Shown piece by piece: positions 35,301 through 47,300 of a stretch of 64,000 bases of DNA. Position 1 is the stretch's first letter. Each line of letters starts with the position of its first letter. Position numbers and translations under genes: made by a program. The notes beneath the pieces were generated by a model that worked only from the letters and a program-made list of their open reading frames with translations, made no database searches and was not told the DNA's origin. The stretch is from Atriophallophorus winterbourni (taxonomy: Eukaryota > Platyhelminthes > Trematoda > Plagiorchiida > Microphallidae), in the NCBI GenBank assembly GCA_013407085.1, contig JACCGJ010019559.1, positions 1-64,000 on the forward strand. Direction: 5' to 3'.

Positions 35301-38300
35301 GTGTGGACTTAACTGGAACGACATCAAACTGGCTGCTATGGACAGACCGAAGTGGAGACAAGTTGCCGAGGCCCTATGCTCCTCCAGGAACTCAAGGGAA
35401 TAAGTCAAGTAAGTCAAGTTAGCATACCGCGGTATGTCAACGTTAAAGAGCATGGTCCTGAAAATTGAAAGCTGACCCTCTTGACAACTGAAATGACCTA
35501 TAGTATCAAACGTGAATGGAAAGCTAGTAGAAGTCACCTACCCCCCAAACCGTCAAATTAAGCTTGCCCATGATAATAGCCAGAAAAAAGCAAACAGATA
35601 GTACCGACCCATCGAGCCTAGTGATGCGTTTCAGGCTGAATATGATGCGATAGCTTTAAAAATCTTGAGCACTCCAACTGTAACCGAGTCGGCCCATTGA
35701 TAATATTTCATGATTTGAACAATAAAAGCATTATAAGATGTTTGTATACAAATGCGCAAAGCCTTTCGTACAAATGTGTCGAATTAACCGATAATTTCTC
35801 GCACGACTCACCCGATATTATCAATAATACAGAAACATGCTATTCTTCCCAATTGATTGAAACGGAGATATCCACTCAAAATAGGGAATTGTTAAGAAAA
35901 GATTAAGAGAGAATCGTATGCAGTGTTGCTCTTTATTATAATAATTGCCTCCAGTGCCGTCAAATAGGCAACACAGAATTCACCCTCAAGGATACAATTT
36001 GGTATTCTTAACCCCTGGGTATGAAATTTAGACCCGTCTAAATGGACTGGAAACCAGTATAAAAAACTAAATGAACTGTAAAAAAGGCACCATGATAACC
36101 CAAATTAGAGATTACTGCCAAACAGCCTTTTGAAAATTCATCATACTCGAACATTCCAACATTTGCCCAGATAACCGCGCGGATGGTGACTAAAACGATT
36201 AAGTGTTCGCAGGATCGGTTGCTCTTGAATTTAACGTAAAGGAAAAAGCACTCAGCAAAACCAGTTCCAAGAAGACCGACTCTAATTATAAACCAAAATC
36301 CGCGGGAATAACCTCAGTGTTATATGTACAAAGGTGGCCGAGTCACCGGAAACGCTTTTAGAACCTGAGCATAAGCATGACTTAGTTGTGTGGTATTAAC
36401 TTTTTAGTCAGCTGAGACTGGCCACAGTTACTTCCTTAGAATTAGTTCGGCTGAACCGCCATCTGAATTCTCCTTACAAAGATGATCCTCGCCTTTTAGG
36501 GGTATTCCAGAGTCTACATGTTGTATCCATGCAAATCTAACATGGATGAAGCGAAAGTCGCCGAAGAAATCTCGAGAAGCATATAATCATTGAAGTATTG
36601 TATTTCTGAGGGCAAGGTCCTAGAGCTTTAAGCTAACCCTCTCCACACCTGAAATGATTTATGGTATCAAACTTGAATGAAAAGCTGGTAGAAATAACCT
36701 ACCCCCATTGATAACCTTTCATGAATTGAACACTACAAGCATTATACGATGTTTGTATACAAATACGCAAAGCCTTAGGATCACATTTGCGGAGTTAACC
36801 GAGATATGCTCGCACTACTCACCTGATATTATCACTAATACAGAAACATTGTATTATTCGCAATTGATTGAAACGGAGATATCCACTCTAAATAGGAATT
36901 TGATAAGGAACCATTGATGGAGAATCGGAGGCAGTGCTGCTCTTTATTATAAAAAATCGCCTCTAGTGCCGTCAGACGGATCACATACGCCCTGACTCGC
37001 AATGGATTTTCTGAAACTGAATAATGACGAGTACTCGCAGATCGTTCCTAAAAATCCGAATACGAAATTCGTTTTGTTGTCTTCAGCAGCACAAAAAAAT
37101 GATTGATGCGAGCAGCATGTATAAAGCATAAAGCCAACAACACTTCTACTTGGCAACATTTCCGTATTTTACGCCACAAAGTGAGAGTTGATAATAGGAT
37201 AAGAAAGCGCTCCAGCTGACACTGCTGTCCAAAATGAAACGCAACCCTAATTTACTACACAAAATCATGAACGCGAAATCGAAAGTCAAAACCGGTATTT
37301 TCGCTGTCCAGAATAGTGAAAAACTCACTGAAACTGCGTTGGAAACCCCAAATGCTTTCGCGATCTATTACTCTGAAGTGACCGTGATAAGGTTTCAGCG
37401 GAATGTTGTGAGTATTCATTCGAGTCTAGAAGAAATTCTGATAAATTCTGCGATTGTCTCAAGTAAATTGTTTAAACAAAATGTGAGAAAATCCCCAGGT
37501 GTGGATGGCATCACACCGGAGGTGCTCAGGTTCGGTCATCGTCAGTATTGAAATTGGCCCTATTCGCATACACGAATTTTCAGCAATCACAATAATATCA
37601 AGTTAAAAAAATTGACGAACCGTTCCCGACAAGAAGTTACAATTTGTCCGTTTTGATTGATACCTTCTAAATCTGATCCACTCTATTAGCAAATGCCGTA
37701 ATTAAACTTTTTGAGACAAAAGTTGCACTGGAATTCCCGGTATCTCGTAATTCGTTCGAAAGTAAGCGTCCGAAATTAGCCTCAGTGGATATGAATACCC
37801 GATGCATTTGGCTCAGAGATCACATTAAAATTTAACGAAAGAAGCGTATATTAACGTGCTGAGCAATTAATTTTATGCACGGGCGATTCGAAGTCTCTGA
37901 GAATTCGGCATGTTGAACAAACTGCCTATCGTTAGTTCATATGCACTGTCCAATTTGCTGTGTTAATTGAGGTAGTGTGCTGATGAACTTCGATAAATTT
38001 CTGTGAATAGTGTAAAACGGTAATCATCATTTAACACTAGTTCTAGTCGAAATGACAACCATCGCGATCTGCATGTATTTCGCTCTTGGCCATGTTTTCT
38101 CACGTCAATTGCTGCTCGCGCAATGTCGTACCTAATCCGCAGGTGTTTACGAAGTAATGCATTTCAACATTACTGTATGGGGTTTGCAGATGAAATTCAT
38201 TTTATCTTTCTTCAGTAAAAGATTTTTTGGTTTTAACACTTGTGTGCAAAGCTTTTCGTAAGGTCTTTTCGCAATATCAATCTCGAAAGGTAACAGTTTT

Positions 38301-41300
38301 CTTGCCGGAATGTGTTCGGCATACGTAGATGTATCTCTCCATCTTGCTATGTATCCTGTTTTGCACAGAGACAAAGTATTGTATTGATTGTTGATGTTTT
38401 TCTTCGCATTGTTCCTATCAGAACAAGCGAATTAGCTGGAAAATGGTGTCTGATGTGAATGCTTGCGCATTCGTATATTTGATTCACGCCTATGCATTAA
38501 ATCACAGACTTGATTGTTTTATATATTGTCCTGTCATTGAACCGCTTCGCTGTGTGAGCCTTAGTTAACAGATGCATCAATGTTGGTCTTTTGAATAACA
38601 GCCTACAGTTTTTGGGGTTAACAATGGGCCATATATTTTTATAGATCTTAAACGTGGATAAAATTTTGCGAGTAATATGCTAAATCAGTTATGCGACGGT
38701 ATTCAAGTTAAACTATGATGGTTTGTTTGTTTGAAATCATTTTCATCCTAATTATTTTATCGTAGGCAATATTCGTTTTTACTATATTACGTATGACCAA
38801 TTTGTACACGTCGTGCGCACAATGCGATTTAGCCTTAAGCTTGCTTTTTCGCTCACGTTGGCTTTCGTAAATTTTCAAACATTACAGGGAGAATTATTGG
38901 AGAATAATTTGCTCAAAGCCAAAGTAATCGTAGACACGCAGGCTATCAACACATTGTCCATTCGCCGCTCTAATGCAAGTATGTTCATTTTCTTTGAAAT
39001 TCACATCGCTTTCGCTTCATGTTCAACTATCTGCAAAATCTTAATGTTTACAATGGCCCTTAACACATCTTTAAAACCAAAAGCGCCGTATGACAAGGAT
39101 AGCCGATGTTTCTTTTTCGATTTAAATTTCTGATTGACACCTATAGGTAATTACTTTGCGAAAACATCACAACTTCCGGATGTCACATTTAACCAGGTGG
39201 CAAGCTCCTGATTTTGGTTCGCCAATGTTCGGATCGCGTTTCGCATCATCCATGTGCTGTGTTCTCCAGCAGAACATCGATTTGTCAAACAACACTTTAT
39301 CATTTGAAAATCACGCGCTTGAAACTGAAGATCGTTTTACGTACCTTGGTCGATATCTTCAGCAGCGGTATCGTTCATGTTAATTGCATCCAGAACGAGG
39401 TCTCACTGTGTGTATCCAAAGCGGGTTTAGCAGTTGCTCCATACTAAAAGTTGAGTGTACAGCACCGTCGTTGGTGCTACGCTCCTCTATGGTTATCAAG
39501 CCTGATTGAGCCGAGCGAAAGATGTCCGTCAGCTTTCTGATTTTAAAACTGTTCCTGTGTATGATTGCTCACATTCGGTAGCAGCATTCCGTTACACATA
39601 TAATGCAAATAAAATGCTTGCAAATACTTATTTTTCATTTATGATCATCGTGTGTTTTGGCACGATATTGAAAAGCTCGGTCGTACAAACCTTATCCAAC
39701 AGTGTCCTACACGCGCATCGTGTTCATTTTAAGTTGTTCAAAAAATAGAACACATAATGAAAATAAAGTTTGCAATGAATCGGTTATAGTAAGTTTTTGG
39801 TAATGTTTCGCTTCTGAACACAGGAGCTTCGTCAGACCACGGGTGTTGGTACGAACAGTGTTTAGGTTTAAATGGCATTCTCTTGACCAATCCTGAGTTC
39901 TCTAAGCTATACAAGGGAGATCAAGATAATTGATCACACCTCCTTATTGCTGTGTTCATCCCTAATTATTTAATAATTGCACAGGTCAGCGTCTGTTGAC
40001 ACACTGCATACGTAACCATGTGCGTATTAGGTGTGATGTTCGTTAATCCTTATCCGCTGCAAAACCGAACGCCAGATAGCCAAAGTAAAGTGTTGCTCAC
40101 ATCCCCATCCCTCACACACCACTACCGGTTTTTGTCTGTTTGCCGTCGTCAGGTGGAGAAAGTAAGATCAGGTTCAGTGAGCTTTGAAACAGTGGTAAAG
40201 TGGTAAACAATGTTATACTTGTATGCCACCTTGTAATGCGGTGTCCGAACATCGTAGTTCGATGTACGAACCCTACATAACAGCGGCATACAAGTATAAC
40301 TTTGTTGAACGCCAGATAGTAGAGATATCCGCCCCTTTTACTTTGTTCACCGCATTCGCCTCAGCCTTTGTTATTTCAACAACCTCGGCGAGAAGTCTTT
40401 CCCTCTAAGATTTTACACCCCGTCTTATCACTTTCACGTTATCAAGATCTACGCTGTGTTCAGTGTCTAGCACGTGTTAATCTAGGGCAGAATCCCAAAT
40501 CAGTGATTGATATTCACTGGGTTTGCGGGGTCGCTTTCCCACTCGTTCCTGTGTTCGTTTACTCTAGTGCAGAGTTCTCTAGACGTTTGTCCAATGTAAA
40601 CACCCGTGCATCCCTTGCAGTTGATTTTGTAGATGCACAACCTAAAGGAGTCTTATCTTTGAGATGCATTAATACGGAGCGGAGAGTTCTACCTGCCTTA
40701 TATGTTAATGTAATACCTGCGCTATTCAACATTCGACTTATTCCTTCGGAGGCGCTTTTGACATACGGTAGAGATACCGTAGCTCGCCAAACTTTTTCCG
40801 TCTTCGGTTGCGGATGTTTAACTCGGTTCAATTGGCGCTTAATTAGGCTCTTGGGGTAACCATGATTTGCAAATCAGCGACTGAATTCTTTATGAGCTCG
40901 TCTCTTATCTGCATCATTGCTAGCACTGGAGAACTGGGTGAGCCCATTGCTAAACCATCGTTTTGCTTGTATAGCTCTTTATTAAATAAGAAGTGGTTCA
41001 TATTTAGACAAATTGCTACACCGTTGATGATTTGTTGTACACTCAAGTTGGTACGATCCTTCAGGGTCATATCGGAGTTCAAGATTCAAGATTCAAGATT
41101 TATGGTTAAAAAAGCAAATTGCTGTAGAGTACCATAGGATATACGTATAAAAAATTCATAAAAAAAATCGTTACTTGTATGATCATCTCCGTTTTCTTCA
41201 TACGTGGAGCAAAAATAATCCTTAATGGCAACACAGACTGAGGGAAAAGAATCTTTGGATGGACGGTAGTTCCGTGCGTTGAAAAAATATAGACATCAAT

Positions 41301-44300
41301 ATGTAGGGGCCAACGCAGTAGTTCTCAACATAAGGTTTCGAAACCTTTGTTTAAAGATGAGCTCGTTCGCTGAGGTAACAATATCTGTCGGCAAGCTATT
41401 CCACAAGAAGCATACACGAACAGCGAAGAAGTGACGACGACAATTCAATCGTGAGTGTGGGATTCGAAGGGTCAAAGGGTGGCTGCGTGTGGGGACAACC
41501 GAACCAAACTTGAAGAGGTGTTTGAGAGGGTGGGATTTTGCATAGATGATTCGATATGTCAGAGTGAGGTCGTGTAGGATACGCCTGCGCTCGAGGGTGC
41601 ACAGTCCAAGTCTGGTCAGTCGCTGATCAAAGGGTAAATTATTCAATCCGGTAACAATTTTGGTTGCCTTGTGATAAATTCGTTCGAGGAGCGAGATGTT
41701 TTTTTCCATCCATGGCGTCCAAGCTTGTACAGCGTAGTCAACGACAGGATGTATGTAAGTGTTTAGTAATTTCGCGAGTGAGTGTGGTGGGAAACGTCCG
41801 AAAATGCGTTTCAGTAAACCTAGCAAGCTCACGCACGCTTGTAGTCGCACTGTAGGCAGACACCAAGATTCCGAGATCTTTTTGTGATGTACTCCATTCA
41901 AGCGGGTGGCTGCCAAGTTTGTAGGTAAAGGGAAAGGGTTTTCCGACTTGCAACATTTTGCACTTGCGGAAATTAAATGGCAGTTTGTTTTGGATTGACC
42001 ACTGGTGCAGCTTATTCAAATCTCTTTGCAGAACATGACAGTCCTCGATAGAGTTGACCTTCGTCCAGATTTTTACATCATCTGCGAATAAAACAAGCTT
42101 ACATGCTAGTAAGTTCGGTAGATCGTTTATAAATATGAGGAACAGTATTGGACCGAGAACCGAACCCTGAGGGACTCCGCTCGTGGCTTCAATTGTTCGA
42201 GAAGTTTCACCATCTATTCTTACTTTTACTTTGCGTCCAGACAGGTAACTTGTGAACCATGTTAGTAGGTTTCCGATGACGCCAACATTCTGCAGTTTCT
42301 GAAGCAGTAAGGAGTGATTCACTCTGTCGAATGCTTTAGATATATCTAAGTAACCGGCATGGACGGAACCCCCTTGGTCTAGTGCTTGCGTCCAGTCATT
42401 TAGAGTCGTGAGCAAGTTAGACAGGCATGAATATGTTTTCCTAAATCCGTGTTGTGTGAAAGTTATTAGCTGATGGTTCTCGAAATGTTCAACAAGTCGT
42501 TCACACACCAGGCGTTCCAAAATTTTAGAAACCGCTGAAAGAAGCGTCACGGGGTGGTAATTCGCCGGATCAGAACGACTGCCCCCTTTGTAGATTGGTG
42601 TGATAACACCGGTTTTCCATTGAGTTGGTACGGTTCCCGTATTCATTGAATGCCTGAATAGACCACTTAGTGGGCCACAAAGCTCCAGCTCGCATCACTT
42701 CAGAACAGCGGGTGTTATTCCATCCCTCCTGGTGATTTGCGAACGTTCAGTCCGCGTAAATGTTTTCGCACAACCGTGGGATTCACCTCGATGTTGCTAA
42801 GGCATTCGACTTATAGTGGGTGCGGCAAAGACGTCAGCGTTGACACGTTCTTTAGACAAAATACTTGCGCATAAAATGATATTTGGGCATCAGCTGTATC
42901 CTTGACATTATCAGTCAGTCCGTTCTCTGTCTGGATAGGAAATACACCTGGCTTAACCTTGCTCGCGGTGTTTACGATGGTGTACAGCAACTTAGGATGT
43001 CGTTCCATCTAGCCGATCAGCTTCCAATGGTGATATTGCTTGTCTTCTCGAATTAGGGACGTCACCTTGTTACGAAAACTACGAAAGTGTTCCCAGGATG
43101 CGTCTGTTCGTATTATTTTGTGTGCAGCCCATGCGGAATTTCGCATGGCTATCCACTTCCGAGTGCGGCTTCGAAGTTTGAAGCAAAATGTTCTTGATTT
43201 CCTTTTGGGAACACAGGTAGAATTGTCGTCTAGTTTTGTACCGATATAACTTAACAGACTAGAACAATGAGTATCTGCATTCGTAAGATCGAGATGTTTT
43301 TCCTCCATAATCGTAATGGCACCGCGAAGGCCGAAGTAATCGACTCTCCTGATGAACTTAACGTCGCCCGACGCCCTTCGGGCGTTGCACACGAATTCGA
43401 AGGACAACACAAGATGGTCACTTAGCCCCAAAGGACTATGATACTGCACTGACTCCACTGCTGTTGCTTCGGAGGTTAAAACCAGATCTAGAATTGATGA
43501 TTCATTGAGGCCCCTTTGTCGAGTGAATGAATGGACATGGTTGTATAGGGGAGTGAAAGTGATAATCTCACGGAATTTGTACTCAAGGGATTGCTGAGTA
43601 TGCACACTTTTGGTGTAGAGATGTGGGAGGTTAAAATCACCCATTATTAACAGTTGGCATCCTCTAAGATTTCCAGCGTTGCGCATCATTTGTAACAACG
43701 TTTCATTTTGGGCATCGGAAGAGTTGGGCGAGCGGTAGATCACACCAAGTATACAGTTCTCTCCAGTTTCCAAGCGAAAGGCTACACCACATGGTGTCCT
43801 CTAGCTCAAACCTTGTGTCAGGTACAGCTGTGCATTGAAGACGTTCGTTATAATACAAAGCAACTCCACCACCTGATCTTGAACGGTCTCGTCGAAGTAG
43901 GATCATGTTGGGAAGTGCCAGCTCGCAATCGTTCACCTGATCGTGAAACCATGTTTCGGTAACAGCAATGATGCCAGCAGAAAACTGAGCGTTAAAGTGA
44001 GACAATTCGGCGATTTTGTTCCGCAAGCACTGTGCATTTGTGTATAGGCATTTAACAGTGGTTTTCGTGTGTAGCGAGCCTATGCGGATGATGTTTGTAT
44101 GTCCGACCCCCTGAGAGCCGGACCATGATGTACTCGGTCCGACTCGGTTTGAGCCGGACCCACTACGTTTTTTGATGTATTGATTGCTTCCGTTTCGGTG
44201 GGAACGCTACCGTCTACCGCCCCCAGCCGCGAGTGTGTCTCACTCATTGGTTTGGGTGGGCTAAGTCTAACATCCTTGGGTAGTGTTCGTTTCTTTTTTG

Positions 44301-47300
44301 TCCATTCCGACCTTACTATTTCAGCCATAGCGCTGGTCAAGAACGTAATCTTCAGAGGTTTCGGTCCATCCCCCTTGTATTTTGGCGAAAAAGGAACTCG
44401 AAAAGTGTCCACAACAACGGCATTAGAAATATCGAGAGAACACGCAATGTAGCGCCATTGTTTGACGTCGTGCTCTACCGTTTCCTGATTCGATGCTTTA
44501 GAAGTATTTTCTGGTACACCAAGTAGAACTATACTTCGCGATACCATTTGTTCCCTGTCGTTCAAGCTGCCCTTCCTTTCCCACCATGGTACATCGGGAT
44601 ATATGCGGCAGTTGGAGTCGGAATCTGACTTGAGTAGGTATGCATTCAGCAATACGTTCTCGATATCAGCCTCGCATTTTAGTGTTACCTTGAGCAAGCG
44701 AGGTTGACCAATATGAGGTGAAGATGAATGGCGGGTTAGACGAGTCACCTTTTCTGCGTTTACATGTTCAATTTTCATTAGGTGACAAAGTTCAGACCAT
44801 TTATCGACATCATGTTTCTGTTTGCTATCAAACAGGCTTTCTTGGGACTCGCTGACATTTGTACATATCACGTTCAGCCTGTATGGGGGGTTCTTTTTTC
44901 GTATCGAAAAGTCAGGCGTTGAGTGATTTCCTCAGTAATTCTAAAGCGCTTGTAGTGTCAACATTCGTGAACAAGGAGCTTACGTCAAAACTAACCATCA
45001 TCTCATCCTCCCCAATTGTTACGGTACTCAAGCGACGAACAACATCAAACGAGTTCCTAATAAAAGAATTCGTGTTACCAACTAATGTTTTCAAAAGCTG
45101 AGCAAGGTGCTTAGCCAATTCGTGTGTTGGGGATCCAATGCCGTCTACAATGGGCCTTAAGGGGATGCCTACCTTATGTATCTTCGGAAGTCCATAGAAC
45201 CTGATTTTCTGAAAAGACTTTGGGTAGAGCATGGACCATAATCTTTGAACAAGGTTTTCCTCAATTCCTCGCTGGTATCTTGAAACAACCCTTTTACGGT
45301 TATTCATAATCGTCGTAGCTCTAAGGTGGTCAATAACTTGATACGGACTTCACCAACGTGTGATTCTGCCTTATCTCTATAATCACTTCTAGAAAGAATC
45401 ACAGTTGCCTTGCCTTTATCTGCATTAGTGATCAATATTTCTTCTTCTGTTTCCCAATTTATGAAGTGCTCGTTGTTCATCTCGCGTAAGGTTCATCCTT
45501 TCTGGTTGTTGTTTTTTGATAATATTAGATATACCGTTTCGCAGTGCATCTGCCTGAATTTTAGATAGCTGGTTGAGGGCGGATTTTACGCAAGGAATAA
45601 CATCCTCAGCTTTTAGGAATTTGTAATTAACGAGAAGTTTAAGCCCTTTTCCAACAATCTTTTTTCGGTTTGCCTATCTGATAAATTGAACACTTTAGAA
45701 TATTGTCGAGCCCTGTCATCAACAGAACTAGCAGAGGTACATTTATCTTTTGAAGTCAATAAAGTGCTGAATTTACGTACTTGTCTTTCTTTTATGCGCT
45801 CGGTCAGTGCGGCCAAAACCTTGGCGTGTTTTCCACAAATTTTGCAGAAATCCACTTCAGATAACACATTTCGCAATTCGGACTTCAAACTGCAACGGTT
45901 GCACGGGACAAACGTCTAGAGAACTTTGCACTAGGGTAAACGAACACAGGAACGAGTGGGAAAGCGACCCCGCACATCCAGTGAATATCAATCACTGATT
46001 CGGGATTCTGCCCTATATTAACACGTGCTAGACACTGGACACAGCGTGGATCTTGATAACGTGGAAGTGATAAGACGGGGTGTAAAATCTTAGAGGGAAA
46101 GACTTCACGCCGAGGCTGTTGAAATAACAAAGGCTGGGGCGAATGTGGAGAACAAGGTTTTGCAGCGGATAAGGATTAACGAACATCACACCTAATACGC
46201 ACATGGTTACGTAAGCAGTGTGTCAGCAGACGCTGACCTGTGCAATTAATAAATAATTAGGGATGAACACAGCAATAAGGAGGTGTGATCAATTATCTTG
46301 ATCTCCATTGTATAGCTTAGAGAACTCAGGATTGGTCAAGAGAATGCCATTTAAACCTAAACACTGTTCGTACCGACACCCGTGGTCTGACGAAGCTTCC
46401 TTGTTCAGAAGCGAAACGTTACCATGAACTTACTATAACCGATTCATTGCAAACTTTATTTTCATGATTATGGACTCCCGTTCGGTCTCGAATATTTTCA
46501 AATACTCTATAACACATCAGTTTTTCGCGTCAAACATATGATTGATTTCACTGAAACTTGCTGAGTGGCGGACAAGCGCTTGATTTGAGTTTAGATTGTC
46601 TTTACTGATACTGCCACAATTTTATTCATGGTCTCTCTCCTCAATCCATCCCAATTTACATATTGGGATATCAAAATGATATGTCTGATTTCTTTGTTTT
46701 ATTTTGAATTTGTTTTATTCAGAAAATGAGAGGGATTGCTCAGGTGTGGTCAAATATGTTGTTGATCACGACCTTCTGCCCTTGCTTGTGTTCTGTTTCA
46801 GCAGAAAGTGTTGCGAATCCTTCGCTTTGGACCTGCGAATTGATTTTCTCACCGGTACGTGACTGATAACATGGCTCGATATACCATGAATGTAATTATA
46901 CACAATACTCTAAAGTTGTGACAGGATCTATCTACGTGTATTGCAATCATATAATCAATGCTCTGTTTTCCTTCAATTTCGTTAGCTGGCACTTTGGCAC
47001 ATCCGAACGTAGATAGCTTTTAACCAATAATGTCATTTTCATTCATCTATCCATAAAATATCGTTAAGTCTCATTAGCAAGAACTTGAGTTTCACTTACT
47101 TGACCATATGCGTTTTGCACAGTATATTTGTATGAAACTCCTTGTATGATACCACAAGTTGATTGTAACACTTTTTAAGTCGGATAGAACTTTACGCAGC
47201 CAGATGCGCGCAGACAGTCGAGACTTTAAAAGAAACAGCATCGCAGCTAAAACTGATGTGTAGTAAAAAGAGAATCAGATGTTACATGATGATTACATAG

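Larger units (their letters stand above)
41073..44920 (-). mobile_element. Nearly intact CR1-type LINE inside the Penelope element
   Basis: About 3.8 kb, minus strand, with ORF1, endonuclease and RT in order, and the 3' repeat (CTTGAAT)n at about 41079-41100, which marks CR1 elements. It has only a handful of disabling changes (frameshifts near 43780, 42700 and 41860; a stop at 43009-43011). It is the best-preserved CR1 here, consistent with being the most recent arrival. No target duplication is evident, as usual for CR1. Confidence 0.9.
39745..46470 (-). mobile_element. Penelope-like element with inverted arm, nested insertions
   Basis: A Penelope-like retroelement. The body reads on the minus strand: N-terminal part 45888-45310, RT 45307-44912 continuing at 41082-40843, then linker and GIY-YIG at 40831-40400, and a 3' region ending near 39745. 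A second copy of the GIY-YIG/3' region (about 45890-46470) lies in the opposite direction, head to head with the start of the body. Such inverted terminal arms are known for Penelope elements. Both arms carry a hammerhead motif. The body is split by a CR1 (about 41073-44920), and the 3' part holds a 227-bp insertion (40080-40306). Confidence 0.85.

Noticed and set aside
35211..35537. 108-codon minus-strand frame
   Set aside because: Antisense of the RTE C-terminal fragment and its 3' repeats.
38822..39211. A 73-residue secreted microprotein (signal peptide exon plus a second exon ending QVASS)
   Set aside because: The two-exon model is phase-consistent, but the distal half of its first exon fits exactly as MTR4 exon 5 (phase and the NENGELLENN match), which explains the sequence better. 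The second exon then has no support and adjoins RTE debris.
45885..46130. Open frame beginning [14 protein letters not shown] (also at 40368)
   Set aside because: It is the antisense of the Penelope GIY-YIG/3' region. The conserved reading is on the other strand.
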